DNA of 64,000 nt from Streptomyces violaceoruber (GTDB taxonomy: Bacteria; Actinomycetota; Actinomycetes; Streptomycetales; Streptomycetaceae): positions 1-64,000 of the forward strand of contig JODI01000001.1 of NCBI GenBank assembly GCA_000720805.1, read 5' to 3'. Below are positions 17,461-27,026 of the stretch, in pieces. A program made the position numbers and the translations under genes. Positions within the stretch are counted from its first letter, which is position 1. Each line of letters opens with the position of its first letter. The notes beneath the pieces are model-generated. The model saw only the letters and a program-made list of their open reading frames with translations, was not told where the DNA came from and ran no database searches.

Positions 17461-18501
17461 GTGGCACACGGCGGCAGGCGGGGACGGCGGGCCTTCATCG
17501 GGTCCTTCACGGCGGCCGGAGGGCCCGGCATCGTGACGGCGGCCGTGGACGAGGGCAGCGGCGCGCTGACCCTGCTCAGCACTCTGGACCATCTCCCCGA
17601 CCCGTCCTACCTGGCCCTTGCGCCCGACGGCGGCACGCTCTACGCGGTCAGCGAGACCGCAGAGGGTGCCGTGGCCGCGTACCGCGTCACCGAGGACCAG
17701 CCCGAGCCGGCCGGTCCGCCGGTGCCGGTCGGCGGGGACGGCCCCACTCACCTCGGCGTCCACGCGGGCCACGTCCTCACCGCCAACTACGGCTCCGGCA
17801 GCGTCACAGCCGTGCCGCTCCGCCCCGACGGAGCCCTCGCCGCCGCCCCGTCCGCCGTGCTTCGGCACACCGGCTCGGGCCCGTACACGCCCCGCCAGCA
17901 GGGCCCGCACGCCCACCAGGTCCAGTCCGATCCGAGCGGGCGCTGGGCCGTCAGCGTCGACCTCGGCACGGACTCGGTGCGCGTCTGCACGCTGACCGAC
18001 GGCGGCCTCGCACTCCACCAGGAGGCGCCCCTGCGGCCCGGCTCCGGCCCGCGCCACCTGGTCTTCCATCCCAACGGTGCGTACGCCTACGTCGTCAACG
18101 AACTCACCCCGACGGTCACCGTCTGCCGCTGGGACGCGGCGGACGGCACACTGAAGCCGCTGGCCGAGACTCCGGTCCTGTCCGGCGCGGCGGCCGGCGA
18201 CGCCTACCCCTCGGGCATCGTCGCCGCACCCGACGGCCGCTTCGTATGGATCGCCACCCGGGGCGAGGACGTCGTCTCCACGTTCGCCGTCGAGGGCGAA
18301 GGGGAGAGCCTGCGGCTGGTCGGCACGGTGTCCTGCGGCGGCCGTTGGCCCCGGGCGCTCACCGAGGCGGACGGCTGCCTCTACGTCGCCAACGAGCGCT
18401 CCGGCGACGTCGCCTGGTTCGCCGTCGAGCCGGCGACCGGACTGCCGCGCTTCGAGGGCTCGGTCGAGGTGACCGCGGCCTCCTGCGTGGTCATCGGCTG
18501 A
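17461..18501 (+). CDS. lactonase-family seven-bladed beta-propeller protein
   Basis: 346 residues of the YbhE/6-phosphogluconolactonase propeller family. Repeated blade motifs are visible, for example DPSYLALAPDGGTLYAVSE, GPRHLVFHPNGAYAYVVNEL and YPSGIVAAPDGRFVWIA. The conserved HxHQV-like element is GPHAHQVQSDPSG. It would hydrolyse 6-phosphogluconolactone or a related sugar lactone in the cytoplasm. The GTG start at 17461 follows an AAAGGGGA ribosome site. The upstream dre suggests control by amino-sugar availability. Confidence 0.85.
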   Translation: MAHGGRRGRRAFIGSFTAAGGPGIVTAAVDEGSGALTLLSTLDHLPDPSYLALAPDGGTLYAVSETAEGAVAAYRVTEDQPEPAGPPVPVGGDGPTHLGVHAGHVLTANYGSGSVTAVPLRPDGALAAAPSAVLRHTGSGPYTPRQQGPHAHQVQSDPSGRWAVSVDLGTDSVRVCTLTDGGLALHQEAPLRPGSGPRHLVFHPNGAYAYVVNELTPTVTVCRWDAADGTLKPLAETPVLSGAAAGDAYPSGIVAAPDGRFVWIATRGEDVVSTFAVEGEGESLRLVGTVSCGGRWPRALTEADGCLYVANERSGDVAWFAVEPATGLPRFEGSVEVTAASCVVIG

Positions 18502-18514
18502 ACCGGCCGACGTC

Positions 18515-18563
18515 CGTACGGCGAAGGGCCCGCTCCTGCGCGGAGCGGGCCCTTCGCCGTACG
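18515..18563. terminator. 22-bp perfect hairpin, bidirectional terminator
   Basis: Arms 18515-18536 and 18542-18563 are perfectly complementary with a five-base loop (TGCGC). It lies between the convergent lactonase and CbiX-like genes and should terminate both. Confidence 0.88.
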
Positions 18564-18578
18564 AACGTGCGGTGCGCG

Positions 18579-19523
18579 TCAGCGGACCGGCGTGCCCTGC
18601 GGCTGCGGCGGCGCGATGCCCAGCGCGGTCGTGTACTTGGCCAGGGCGAGCTTGCCGATCGCCGGGTAGGGGCCGAGCGCCTCGGCGGCGGAGCAGCCCG
18701 CCTCCCTGGCCGCCTCCGCGATCAGACCGGGGTCGATCTCCGGCCCTATCAGGTACGGCGCGAGTGCCAGCTGCTGCGAACCGGAGGAACGGAGCTGCTC
18801 GGCGACGGACGCGATCGAGCCGTCCTGGTCGAGCGCCGCCGCCATCACCGGCACGGCCAGACGCGCGGCGAGCAGCATGCCGGTGATCCCGGCCGCCTGG
18901 ACCGCCTCGTCGCCACCCACGGACGCCAGGATGATGCCGTCGGCGGCGGTCGCCACCGTGAACAGCCGGGCGCGGTCGGCGCGGGCCAGCCCGGCCTCCG
19001 ACAGCCGCACGTGCAGCGCCTCGGCGAGCAACGGGTGCGGGCCCAGTACATCGGTGAGGTCGGCCGCGACCCGGCTCTCCATCACGGCCTGGCGGACCCG
19101 GCGCAACAGCGCGCTGTCCGGACCGGCCAGCAGCGGCACGACGACGGCCACCGGCCCGTCGGGCTCCTTGACGTCCAGACCGGCGGCCCTGGCCTGCTCG
19201 TACCGGCCGGTGCGCTCCTCCGCGGCGTGCGCCAGCACGGCCTGCAGGGTGGGGAACTCCGCGTCGTCCCCGTCCAGGTATCCGATCCGGGCGTCGAGGC
19301 CGGGGAGTTCGGAGCGTGCGATGCTCACGACCTCGTCGGCAAGACTGCGCGTGGCGGCGCCCGGGGTGCCCGGAACCGCCAGAACCAGCGCGGGGGCGCC
19401 CTCCGGAGCCGCCAGCGGCTCGGGTCGGCGGTGCCGCCCGGGCTGGCGAGGTCGCGGCATTCGTACTGGCAGGCCGGACGCGGGCCCAGTGGGGGAGCTC
19501 ATGGCGTCGCATGTTACTGGCAT
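18579..19523 (-). CDS. CbiX/sirohydrochlorin-chelatase-like protein
   Basis: 314 residues with two CbiX-like halves (PALVLAVPGTPGAATRSL near 45; VAVVVPLLAGPDSALLRRV near 125) and a C-terminal stretch DPGLIAEAAREAGC. True chelatases insert Co2+ or Fe2+ into sirohydrochlorin using a His in an AHGS motif and a second His in the GYH motif. Both positions are non-His here, so catalysis is doubtful. The ATG at 19523 is preferred because AGGGGAG lies six bases upstream; an ATG at 19502 is also in frame. Its neighbour upstream is a BadF-type kinase. Confidence 0.72.
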   Translation of the reverse strand: MPVTCDAMSSPTGPASGLPVRMPRPRQPGRHRRPEPLAAPEGAPALVLAVPGTPGAATRSLADEVVSIARSELPGLDARIGYLDGDDAEFPTLQAVLAHAAEERTGRYEQARAAGLDVKEPDGPVAVVVPLLAGPDSALLRRVRQAVMESRVAADLTDVLGPHPLLAEALHVRLSEAGLARADRARLFTVATAADGIILASVGGDEAVQAAGITGMLLAARLAVPVMAAALDQDGSIASVAEQLRSSGSQQLALAPYLIGPEIDPGLIAEAAREAGCSAAEALGPYPAIGKLALAKYTTALGIAPPQPQGTPVR

Positions 19524-19597
19524 ATGGGGCTCCCCTGTTCGGGGAGGGTGCAGGTGAGCGGTATCCGTCCTGTTTTGTCTGATGAGTTACGTACGGA

Positions 19598-20608
19598 TCA
19601 GAACTGATCAGCGGGTATTCCGGCCACAGTTCCCCCATTTGTGTCAACCACGGACAACAGCGCCTCGTCGCGCGGCAGTGCGAGCGAGCCGGTGGCCAGC
19701 GCCACGGCGATACGGGCCGCTCCCCGCAACGGATCGCCCTCGGCCGCCACCCGCCGCGCATGCGGCAGCCGCCTCGCCAGTTCCTTCTCCAGGGGGACGA
19801 CCAGCGGGTCGCCCATCCTGAACAGGCCCCCGGTGAGGGCGACCCGGGGTTCGCCGTCGGCCGGGCAGACGGCGGCCGCGGAGTCGGCCATGTGCCGGGC
19901 CGCGGCACGCAGGATGTCCGCGGCGACGGGGTCGTCGGCGGCGCAGGCCGCCACCTGGGGCGCGAAGGACGCCAGTACGGCGGGACGGTCCGCGCGCGGA
20001 TACAGCCTGCCCGGCAACTCCCGGGCGGGACCGAACGCTTCCTCGGCGCAGGTCAGCAGTCGCGCGGAGCCGCCGTCCCGACCGTCGTGGGCCCGCATTG
20101 CCGCCTCCAGTCCGGCCCGCCCGATCCAGGCGCCGCCTCCGCAGTCGCCGAGGAGATGCCCCCAGCCGTCCGCCCGGCGCCAGCGGGTCAGATCCGTACC
20201 GATCGCGATCAGCCCCGTACCTGCGGCGACCACCGCACCCGGCCGGGTCCCCAGCGCACCGGTGTAGGCGGTGACCGCGTCGGCGACGAGGGCGACCTGA
20301 CGGACACCGAACTCCCGCGCCAGCGCGCCGGGCAGTTCGGCGCGCAGCGCCTCACCCAAGGTGGCGAGACCGGCGGCACCGATCACCGCGGTGCCCAACC
20401 CGCCGATCCCGGTCCCGCTGATCGACGCGCGGACCAATGGCACCAGTTGCTCCATGAAGTGCACCGGGTCGATACCCCGGTCACCCGTGCGCACCGGCTC
20501 CCGGGACTCCCGCTCGGCCCGCCGGGTGCCCGCGGCCGTACCGACGACGGCACGCAGTCCGGAGCCGCCGGAGTCGACGGCGAGGAACCCGTCCGCGGCA
20601 CCGGTCAC
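19598..20608 (-). CDS. BadF/BadG-type kinase, probable N-acetylglucosamine kinase
   Basis: 336 residues of the ASKHA superfamily. Phosphate-1 motif FLAVDSGGSGLRAVVG is at the N-terminus; the phosphate-2/adenosine motifs are VVAAGTGLIAIG and GDCGGGAWIGR. It likely phosphorylates N-acetylglucosamine or a related amino sugar. The GTG start at 20608 shares a GTGA overlap with the stop of the glycosylase remnant at 20605, showing that the two were once a coupled pair. The nearby dre fits amino-sugar metabolism, though it is not upstream of this gene. Confidence 0.8.
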   Translation of the reverse strand: MTGAADGFLAVDSGGSGLRAVVGTAAGTRRAERESREPVRTGDRGIDPVHFMEQLVPLVRASISGTGIGGLGTAVIGAAGLATLGEALRAELPGALAREFGVRQVALVADAVTAYTGALGTRPGAVVAAGTGLIAIGTDLTRWRRADGWGHLLGDCGGGAWIGRAGLEAAMRAHDGRDGGSARLLTCAEEAFGPARELPGRLYPRADRPAVLASFAPQVAACAADDPVAADILRAAARHMADSAAAVCPADGEPRVALTGGLFRMGDPLVVPLEKELARRLPHARRVAAEGDPLRGAARIAVALATGSLALPRDEALLSVVDTNGGTVAGIPADQF

Positions 20609-20935
20609 GGCAGGCGCCCGTACACCGGCTGTCCGCCGTGGCCGGTCAACAGGTCGTCGGCCCGGCCGACGGTCCGGGAGCCGAGGAATCCGCGGTCGGC
20701 CGACATCGGGGACGGGTGGACGCACCCCACCGACGGCAGCCGGCCGAGAAGTGGGCGGAGGTTGCGGGCGTCACCGCCCCACAGGATCGGCACGAGAGGC
20801 TCGCCGCGCCCCGCCGGCGCGCGTATCGCCTGCTCGGTGGCCTCTTCCCGGCCTTTGCCCCGGTGCGCCCCTGGGCCGCGTGGCGCGGTGAGCACTGGAT
20901 GGAACAAGCTCCCCTCCTTCCCGGTGACCGGTGAC
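20605..20935 (-). pseudogene. uracil-DNA glycosylase remnant, C-terminal part
   Basis: The minus strand encodes about 100 residues clearly related to the C-terminal half of the intact glycosylase at 21065: [27 protein letters not shown], and [11 protein letters not shown] with the catalytic-loop His. Similarity starts near 20935 and ends at the normal stop at 20605. The rest of this gene copy is found at about 22440-22715. It is a paralogue rather than a recent duplicate, as the aligned protein differs at roughly four positions in ten. Confidence 0.85.
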
Positions 20936-21064
20936 CGGTGCGCGATTCGCTCGAGCGACTCGAGGGCCTCGACGAGGAGGAAGAGTAGCGCCGAAAGGAG
21001 GCCTGGTCTGCGGGGCCCGTCGGCTTGTGCGGTGCTTCGCTGTGTGCCAGTAGAGTGACGCGCT

Positions 21065-21742
21065 GTGGCACCACGACCCTTGCATGAACTTGTTGAAGCA
21101 GGCTGGGCGAAGGCTCTCGAACCTGTGGCCGAACGCATCGCGGCGATGGGGGACTTCCTCCGGTCCGAGATAGCGGCCGGCCGGACGTACCTGCCGGCCG
21201 GGGCGAATGTTCTGCGGGCCTTCCAGCAGCCGTTCGATGACGTCCGTGTCCTGATCGTCGGCCAGGATCCCTACCCCACGCCGGGGATGGCGATCGGGTT
21301 GAGTTTCGCGGTGGCGCCCGAGGTGCGCTCTTTGCCGGGCAGTTTGGAGAACATCTACAGGGAGATGCACTCCGACCTGGGGCTGCCCAGGCCGTCCAAC
21401 GGGGACCTGACGCCGTGGACCCGGCAGGGTGTGCTGCTGCTCAACAGGGCGCTCACCACGGCCCCGCGCAGTCCTGGCGCACACCGCGGCAAGGGCTGGG
21501 AGGAGGTCACCGAGGAGGCGATCCGGGCGCTGGCGGCGCGGGGGAAGCCCCTCGTGTCGATTCTGTGGGGGCGTGACGCGCGCAATCTGCGGCCGCTGCT
21601 GGGGGATCTCCCTGCGATCGAGTCGTCGCACCCGTCGCCGATGTCGGCGGACCGCGGTTTCTTCGGCTCACGTCCGTTCAGCCGGGCCAACGCCCTGCTC
21701 GAGCAGCAGGGCGCGCAGTCGGTGGACTGGCGACTGCCGTAA
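21065..21742 (+). CDS. ung: uracil-DNA glycosylase, family 1
   Basis: 225 residues, full length. It removes uracil from DNA as the first step of base-excision repair. The water-activating motif is VGQDPYP (about 64-70), and the C-terminal intercalation loop is [13 protein letters not shown]. The GTG start lies eight bases after TAGAGT, a plausible -10, with no ribosome site, so translation may be leaderless. The gene lies within the split remains of a minus-strand paralogue. Confidence 0.93.
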   Translation: MAPRPLHELVEAGWAKALEPVAERIAAMGDFLRSEIAAGRTYLPAGANVLRAFQQPFDDVRVLIVGQDPYPTPGMAIGLSFAVAPEVRSLPGSLENIYREMHSDLGLPRPSNGDLTPWTRQGVLLLNRALTTAPRSPGAHRGKGWEEVTEEAIRALAARGKPLVSILWGRDARNLRPLLGDLPAIESSHPSPMSADRGFFGSRPFSRANALLEQQGAQSVDWRLP

Positions 21743-22439
21743 AGCTTCCGAATTCCCGGGAGTTCCCGCGCAAGCGTGCCGTCACCGAGGGGGTTTGTGC
21801 CTGATCACGCCCCGGCTCTGACGCTGTCGCCCCGAGGGCGCGGCAGCTCGTCAGTGTCCGTGCGCGCACCGGCACGGACACCGCCGCGCTCCGTGGGGCA
21901 AGGCGTCCGGCCTGTGCAGCCGACACCTGGCCGCCCAGGGAACGGATGCGACTGCCCTGGGAGGCACCGCGGTGGCCCGGAACTGGCCCGGACCACCACT
22001 TCAGACGGAGGAAGCCGTCGGGGTGGGCTCTCTGCCCGGGACGGACGGGCCGGCGATGCCGCTCTGAGCGGCCAGCGCCTTGTGTCCGAACCGAGGACGG
22101 TCGCGTAGGCCGCCTCCGCGGAATTGAGTAGTCCGGCGGTTGCCAGAGCGGCAGGGAGGGCCAGGGAGGACATGACACGGGCTTTCACGGTGAGCGCGCT
22201 GTAGCTGTGCGTCGGTGGTCGCGGGGGCGTATGTGTGCCGCGACGGGCGGCGAGTCAAGGGCGCCTGGAAGACGCTGCTGGAGGCCCATCCGGTGGAAGG
22301 GCCGGTGGTGTCCAGGGACTTTGCCTGGCGGGTGGCGGAGGAACTCGGCTGTCGGCGGTGATCGGGGACCGGCTGAACGCCGAGCTGCCGGCCCGTCCGC
22401 CGCCGCGGCCGATGGACCCCGGTCGGGCAGCTGGGCGCT
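21743..22439. other. 697-bp region of degenerate sequence
   Basis: No intact gene was found. On the minus strand from 22188 a signal-peptide-like start (MKARVMSSLALPAALATA, then AEAAYA) is followed by a change to non-protein-like sequence. On the plus strand 22215-22361 reads like a short protein fragment. Both look like leftovers of disrupted genes in the segment between the two glycosylase fragments. Confidence 0.45.
22215..22361 (+). pseudogene. short coding remnant of unknown family
   Basis: Forty-eight residues with protein-like composition, containing [20 protein letters not shown] and [13 protein letters not shown], bounded upstream by an in-frame TGA at 22191 and ending in TGA at 22359. 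It could be a very small gene starting at GTG 22215, but no ribosome site is seen. The family is not recognised. Confidence 0.3.
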
Positions 22440-22715
22440 GGACCGCGTCCGGCGTCCGGGAGGGGCTGGTCCGACACCCGATGTCCGCATGCCCCGACGT
22501 CGGGTAGGGAGCCTGTCCGACGATCAGGACCTCCGCCTCGTCGAAGGGCTGCTGGAAGGCCCGCAGGACACGCGGTCCGGAGGGGAGGCAGGTGCGTCCC
22601 GCGGGCGATCTCCGCGCGCAGGACGTCGCCCTACCGTGCGATCTGTCCATCGACGGGGCTCCAGGGTCCTCGCCCGACCCGGTGCGACGACTTCACGCGA
22701 CGGTCGTGGTGCCAC
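22440..22715 (-). pseudogene. uracil-DNA glycosylase remnant, N-terminal part
   Basis: The first bases from GTG 22715 (GTGGCACCACGACC) match the start of the intact gene. The alignment continues with frame changes: [20 protein letters not shown] in one frame, then [21 protein letters not shown] (here the water-activating Asp of GQDPYP is Ala) in another. Similarity fades at about 22440, just after PYPTSG. Together with 20605-20935 it makes a broken minus-strand gene whose middle (about 40 residues) is replaced by 1.5 kb. Confidence 0.8.
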
Positions 22716-22800
22716 GGGCGTCACCCCGCCGCCGCACGGGCAGCGGCGATCAACCGGTGGCCGGGACCGCGGCGCGGGCCGACCGGTAAGCGGTTCAGGC

Positions 22801-23886
22801 TCATCCGACCACCGCGGCCCGCACGCACAGCACGTCCGGCAGATGCGAGGCCAACTGCCGCCAGCTGTCGCCGTCGTCGGCCGACGCGAACACCTCGCCG
22901 TTGCGGTTGCCGAAGTACACGCCGGCCGGGTCGGCGTCATCCGTGCACAGCGCGTCCCGCAGCACCGTGCCGTAGTGGTCCTCCTGGGGCAGGCCCGCCG
23001 TCAGCGGCTCCCAGCTCTTGCCCGCGTCCGCCGTCCGGAAGACCCGACATCGCCGGCCCGCCGGTACCCGGTCCATGTCGGCGTTGATCGGGAACACGTA
23101 GGCCGTTCCGCCGCGACGCGGATGCGCGGCCGCGGCGAAGCCGAACGTGGACGGCAGGCCCTCGCCGATGTCCGTCCAGTGCGCACCCGCGTCGTCGCTG
23201 CGGTAGACGCCCCAGTGGTTCTGCAGGTACAGCCGGTCCGGGTTCGCCGAGTCCCGCGCGACCTTGTGCACGCACTGGCCGAACTCCGGGTTCGGGTCCG
23301 GCAGGAACACCGCGGAGACACCGGAGTTGGAGGGCTCCCAGCTCGCGCCGCCGTCCTTCGTCCGGAACACGCCCGCCGTCGACACGGCGACCGTGACCGC
23401 GCGCGGATCCCGCTTGTCGGTGAGGACGGTGTGCAGACCCTCACCGCCCCCGCCCGGCACCCACTGGGACCGCGTGGGGTGCTCCCACAGTGGCCGGACC
23501 AGCTCGAAGCTCTCCCCGCGGTCCTCGGAGCGGTACAGGGCGGCCGGTTCCGTGCCCGCGTACACCACGTCCGGCTCGGCGGCCGCCGGATGCAGCTGCC
23601 AGACCCGCTCCAGCGAGGCCTGCGTGTCGGGTGGGAACTTGACGGCCGGCCGGGCCGGTTCCGTCCAGCTCCGGCCCAGGTCGTCCGAGTGGAAGACGGA
23701 GGGACCCCAGTGCGCGCTGTCACCGCCGGCCAGCAGCCGCGGACGGTCCCCGCGGGTGTCGATGGCGACCGAATACACCGCCTGTGCGTTGAAGTAGGGG
23801 CTTTCGTCGAACTCCCAGGCGCCACCTCGCCTGCGCCCGATGAACAGGCCTTTGCGTGTGCCCACGGCGAGCAGTACCTCGGTCAT
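22801..23886 (-). CDS. BNR/Asp-box beta-propeller protein (sialidase-like fold)
   Basis: 361 residues without a signal peptide. Six Asp-box motifs of the type S-x-D-x-G-x-x-W/F are visible: HSDDLGRSW, RSEDRGESF, RTKDGGASW, RSDDAGAHW, RTADAGKSW and SADDGDSW. This is the propeller of BNR/WD40-YVTN-like proteins. Sialidase active-site Arg residues were not identified, so no enzyme activity is claimed. The ATG at 23886 has GGAGGTG seven bases upstream. Confidence 0.83.
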   Translation of the reverse strand: MTEVLLAVGTRKGLFIGRRRGGAWEFDESPYFNAQAVYSVAIDTRGDRPRLLAGGDSAHWGPSVFHSDDLGRSWTEPARPAVKFPPDTQASLERVWQLHPAAAEPDVVYAGTEPAALYRSEDRGESFELVRPLWEHPTRSQWVPGGGGEGLHTVLTDKRDPRAVTVAVSTAGVFRTKDGGASWEPSNSGVSAVFLPDPNPEFGQCVHKVARDSANPDRLYLQNHWGVYRSDDAGAHWTDIGEGLPSTFGFAAAAHPRRGGTAYVFPINADMDRVPAGRRCRVFRTADAGKSWEPLTAGLPQEDHYGTVLRDALCTDDADPAGVYFGNRNGEVFASADDGDSWRQLASHLPDVLCVRAAVVG

Positions 23887-24156
23887 GCCGGTCACCTCCG
23901 CGACGTCTTTGTCCCAGCCATTCGCCAGTCTGCACCCCACCACTGACAGTCACCCCCGGAACGGGCTCCGCCGCAGGTCAGCGCGGCGAGGGTAGCGGCG
24001 CCGCGGCATCCGCGGGCCGCTTTCGCGAAGGTGCCGCGCGGAATCGGGACGCGTGCGAGCGTCGGGTCGGGAAACCCGCTGTGAGCATCCAGGACCCGGC
24101 TCCCGTATGGGAGGGCGGTCCGGCATGTTCGTGCGCTGATGAGGAGGGTGCCTGCG

Positions 24157-24741
24157 ATGGCGTTCCGTGGTCCGAAGGTCTGGCTGTGGCGCTGGCGGCG
24201 CAATCCGCTCAAGCGGCGCGCCGACGCGGTGGAGGCGTGGCTCGTGCTCGGTGCGTGGGCGCTCACTGTTGTCGCCGGCGTACTCGCGGGTCTGGGCGTC
24301 GCCCAGGCCGTGGAGCACAGCCTGGCCCGGGAGCGCGTCGAGTGGCATTCCGTCGTGGCGCACCTCACCGAGAAGGCGCCCGGAACGGCGGCCGCGCCCT
24401 CCAGCAGGGCGAGCGGCGAACGGGTGTGGGCCAAGGTGCGCTGGAGGGCGCCGGACGGCTCCGAGCACACGGGCCAGGCGCGTGTGGACCCCGGCAGCAA
24501 CTCCGGCACCCCGGTCACCGTCTGGACGGACCCGGAGGGCCGCCTGGTGACGAAGCCCGCCACCGCCGCCCAGGCCCGTCTGCGGTCCGCCCTGACCGGC
24601 GCCCTGATCGGTGTCGGCGCCGCGGCCATGCCCTTCGTCGGCGGGCGTGTGCTGCGCGGGCGTCTGGAACGCCGGCGCATGGAGCAGTGGGACGCCGAGT
24701 GGGCACGGTTCGGTCCCCTGTGGGGACGCACGACGGGCTGA
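24157..24741 (+). CDS. Rv1733c-like two-segment membrane protein
   Basis: 194 residues. A basic start (WLWRWRRNPLKRRADAVEAW) is followed by membrane segment one (about 33-55), an external region of about 90 residues (RVWAKVRWRAPDGSEHTGQARVDPGS, in part), and membrane segment two (about 145-165), ending in a charged tail (RLERRRMEQWDAEWARFGPLW). This matches the actinobacterial Rv1733c-type family of unknown function. ATG 24157 is preferred over ATG 24139 because GAGGAGG lies at the proper distance. Confidence 0.82.
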   Translation: MAFRGPKVWLWRWRRNPLKRRADAVEAWLVLGAWALTVVAGVLAGLGVAQAVEHSLARERVEWHSVVAHLTEKAPGTAAAPSSRASGERVWAKVRWRAPDGSEHTGQARVDPGSNSGTPVTVWTDPEGRLVTKPATAAQARLRSALTGALIGVGAAAMPFVGGRVLRGRLERRRMEQWDAEWARFGPLWGRTTG

Positions 24742-24771
24742 GGGGAGTCCATCGGCCCCTGCCATGAGAGA

Positions 24772-24817
24772 GGTGGCCTGCCAGCCGCTGTCGCGGTGGC
24801 CTGCCAGCCGCTGTCGA
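24772..24817. repeat. tandem duplication, 2 x 23 bp
   Basis: Units 24772-24794 and 24795-24817 (GGTGGCCTGCCAGCCGCTGT...) are head-to-tail and differ at one base. They lie between two convergent genes. Confidence 0.85.
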
Positions 24818-24847
24818 CGGGAGGCGGCACCCGTGCTGCTCGCTGCC

Positions 24848-26933
24848 CTACCCGTCCGCCAGCGCTGCCCGGCACAGTCCGACCAACCGCTCGTCCTCAG
24901 GGATGTCGTGGCTTCCGTGACCCCGGGCAGCGCGAGGTGGCGTCGCCGCGAGGCCAGTTCCGACTCCGGCAGGTCTCGTAGGGGCGCGGCGGCCGGTCCC
25001 ATGTCCACGAGGCACTCGGCGACGGTGACGCGGGTGTGCGGGTGCTCCGTCCAGCCCGCCCGCAGCACCGGAAGTACGGGCTCGGCGTCCCCGTCGATCC
25101 GCCACAGCCGCATGCGGCCGCCACTTGCTCCCCACCGGCCCATCCGCCACCGCGCGCCGCAGCGCGGCCGATGCCGGACGAGCGGCCGGCCCCATCCGCG
25201 ACAGCACCTGCACGGCCGGCCGACGGCGGCGGTCCCCAGCCGCCACCTCCCGCGACAGCACGGGCAGCACGACGGCCGCCTCCCCCTCCACCTCCCACAA
25301 CGCACCCGCCGCGGCACTCGCCTGCTCAGTGTCCAGCAGCCCCCGAAGCACCGGCACCGCGTCTCGGGCAGCGGCCCCGAACAGGCCCAGCGCGCGGACC
25401 ACGTGTCCCAGGTACGCGCCGTCCGACCAAAGCCCGTCCGACCGGAGCCCCTCGGCCGGTCTGAGCCCGTCGGACGGTCCCCGTACCAGCCGCGTCACCT
25501 CTGGCAGGGCGTCCTGGTCACCCAGGGTGAGGAGCGCCGACAGCAGGGGTACGGCGAGTTCCGGGGCCCGCGGTGAGCCGAGGGGTATCGCCCCGAGCCG
25601 GCGCCGCACAACGGGCGCGAGGGCCGCCGCGGCCCGGCCCAGGTGGCCGATCGCAGGCTCCAGATCACCGGGGACCTCCGGCCCCGCCAGCACCTCCGCG
25701 AGAACCGGCACCGCCCGCGGATCCCCGCACCGGGCCAGGGCCTTGAGCGGGCCGCCGAGCAACGGCGTCCCACGCCGGCACCGCCGCACCCAGCGGTCGG
25801 GCCGGGAGGCCACCAGCGCGGCGAGACGATCGGCGGCCCGCCCGGCCAGGCCGAACAGATCCATGAGCACGGACACCGCCGCATCGGACAACCGGCCGTC
25901 ATCTTCGCCCAGTTGGTGCCCGATCAGAGTGACAGGTCCGGTGTGGTCGGTCCGCCACTCGCGCAACAACCCGGCCGCCATCCACACGGCGTTGCAGCGG
26001 TCGGTCGGGTCCGGGCTGGTCAGCTGCCCCTCGAGGAGGGCGGTCCGGTCGGACAGCCGGTCGTCGAGCGCGGTGTGGAGGGAGCGCAGCAGATGGCAGC
26101 CCTCCTCGTCCACCGGCCAGAGCCGATGCAGACGGCGCGCGAGCGTCTCCTTGCCTGACCCGTGCGCCTTCTCCCGCCGCACGGTCCGCCCCGCTGAGCG
26201 TTCCCTGAGCAGCCGGACCGCGAGGGGCACCAGGTCGGACGGGACACGGTCGGGAGCGCAGCTGACGAGCTGACCGAGCGCCGCGACCCGCAGCCCCGGT
26301 TCGTACGGCGGCCCGCTCCGCGCCACCAGCGGCTCCAGCGCCTCGCCGGCGTACGCGGGGTGCCGTCGTACGAACAGGCCGAGGCGCTCCGTGAGCGCGA
26401 GCAGCACCCCGTCGTCCCGCTCCACCGCGATCCGTTCCCGCAGCACCCCCAGAACCCGGGCCGGTTCCTCCAGGAACCGCACCAGCGCACCCGCGGCCAC
26501 CCGGCGCACCGCGGCGTCCGCGTCCCCGGCCAGCCGCACGAAGACCTCGGCCCCGGCCCGGATCACGTCAGCGGCCGGCGCCCCGCTGCCACCGAAGCCG
26601 TTCACCAGGCCCGGGGCCCCACCGCTCGCGCGACGAGGACCGCCCTCCGCCTCCTGACCCACGGTCCCCATGCTCACCAGCAGTTCGACTATCCCGTCCC
26701 GCTCCGGCACGGTCTCGTCGCCCGCGAGCGCGAGCAGAAACGGAACGCAGGCGAGTGTCGAGTCGTACACGGTGCCCTGGTCGTGCACCGTGCCGTACAT
26801 CCGGTCCAGCGCGTGCTCCCGCTCGGCCGGACTCCTGCGAGGCCAGCCCCCGCAGGAGTCCGCGCACGTCCTCCGCGCTGCCGTGCGCACGCCGCAGCGC
26901 GGCCCAGTCGACTTCGTCGATCCCCGTGAACAC
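24848..26933 (-). pseudogene. HEAT-repeat protein, frameshifted
   Basis: A protein of about 690 residues built of HEAT-like helical repeats can be read only by changing frame three times. From GTG 26933 (GGAGG five bases upstream) the frame gives MFTGIDEVDWAALRRAHG and shifts near 26830 to AEREHALDRMYGTVHDQG. The long central frame then runs to about 25110, where the sense switches to RMRLWRIDGDAEPVLPVL, and near 24910 it switches again to HDIPEDERLVGLCRAALADG and the stop. Most of the repeat array is intact. Real decay or sequence errors are both possible. The function of the family is unknown. Confidence 0.72.
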
Positions 26934-27026
26934 GTTGTCCTCCCCAGGCGAAGCACCACCTGATCGTGAGTCGTCACCACGGCACTGACAACGAAGCGGA
27001 ATCGGGGCGTGACTGTGTGCGGGGAC

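Noticed and set aside
21805..22188. A possible secreted protein with a signal-peptide-like N-terminus on the minus strand.
   Set aside because: After about 32 residues the composition becomes Arg/Pro-rich and non-protein-like, and no ribosome site is evident; treated as degenerate sequence.
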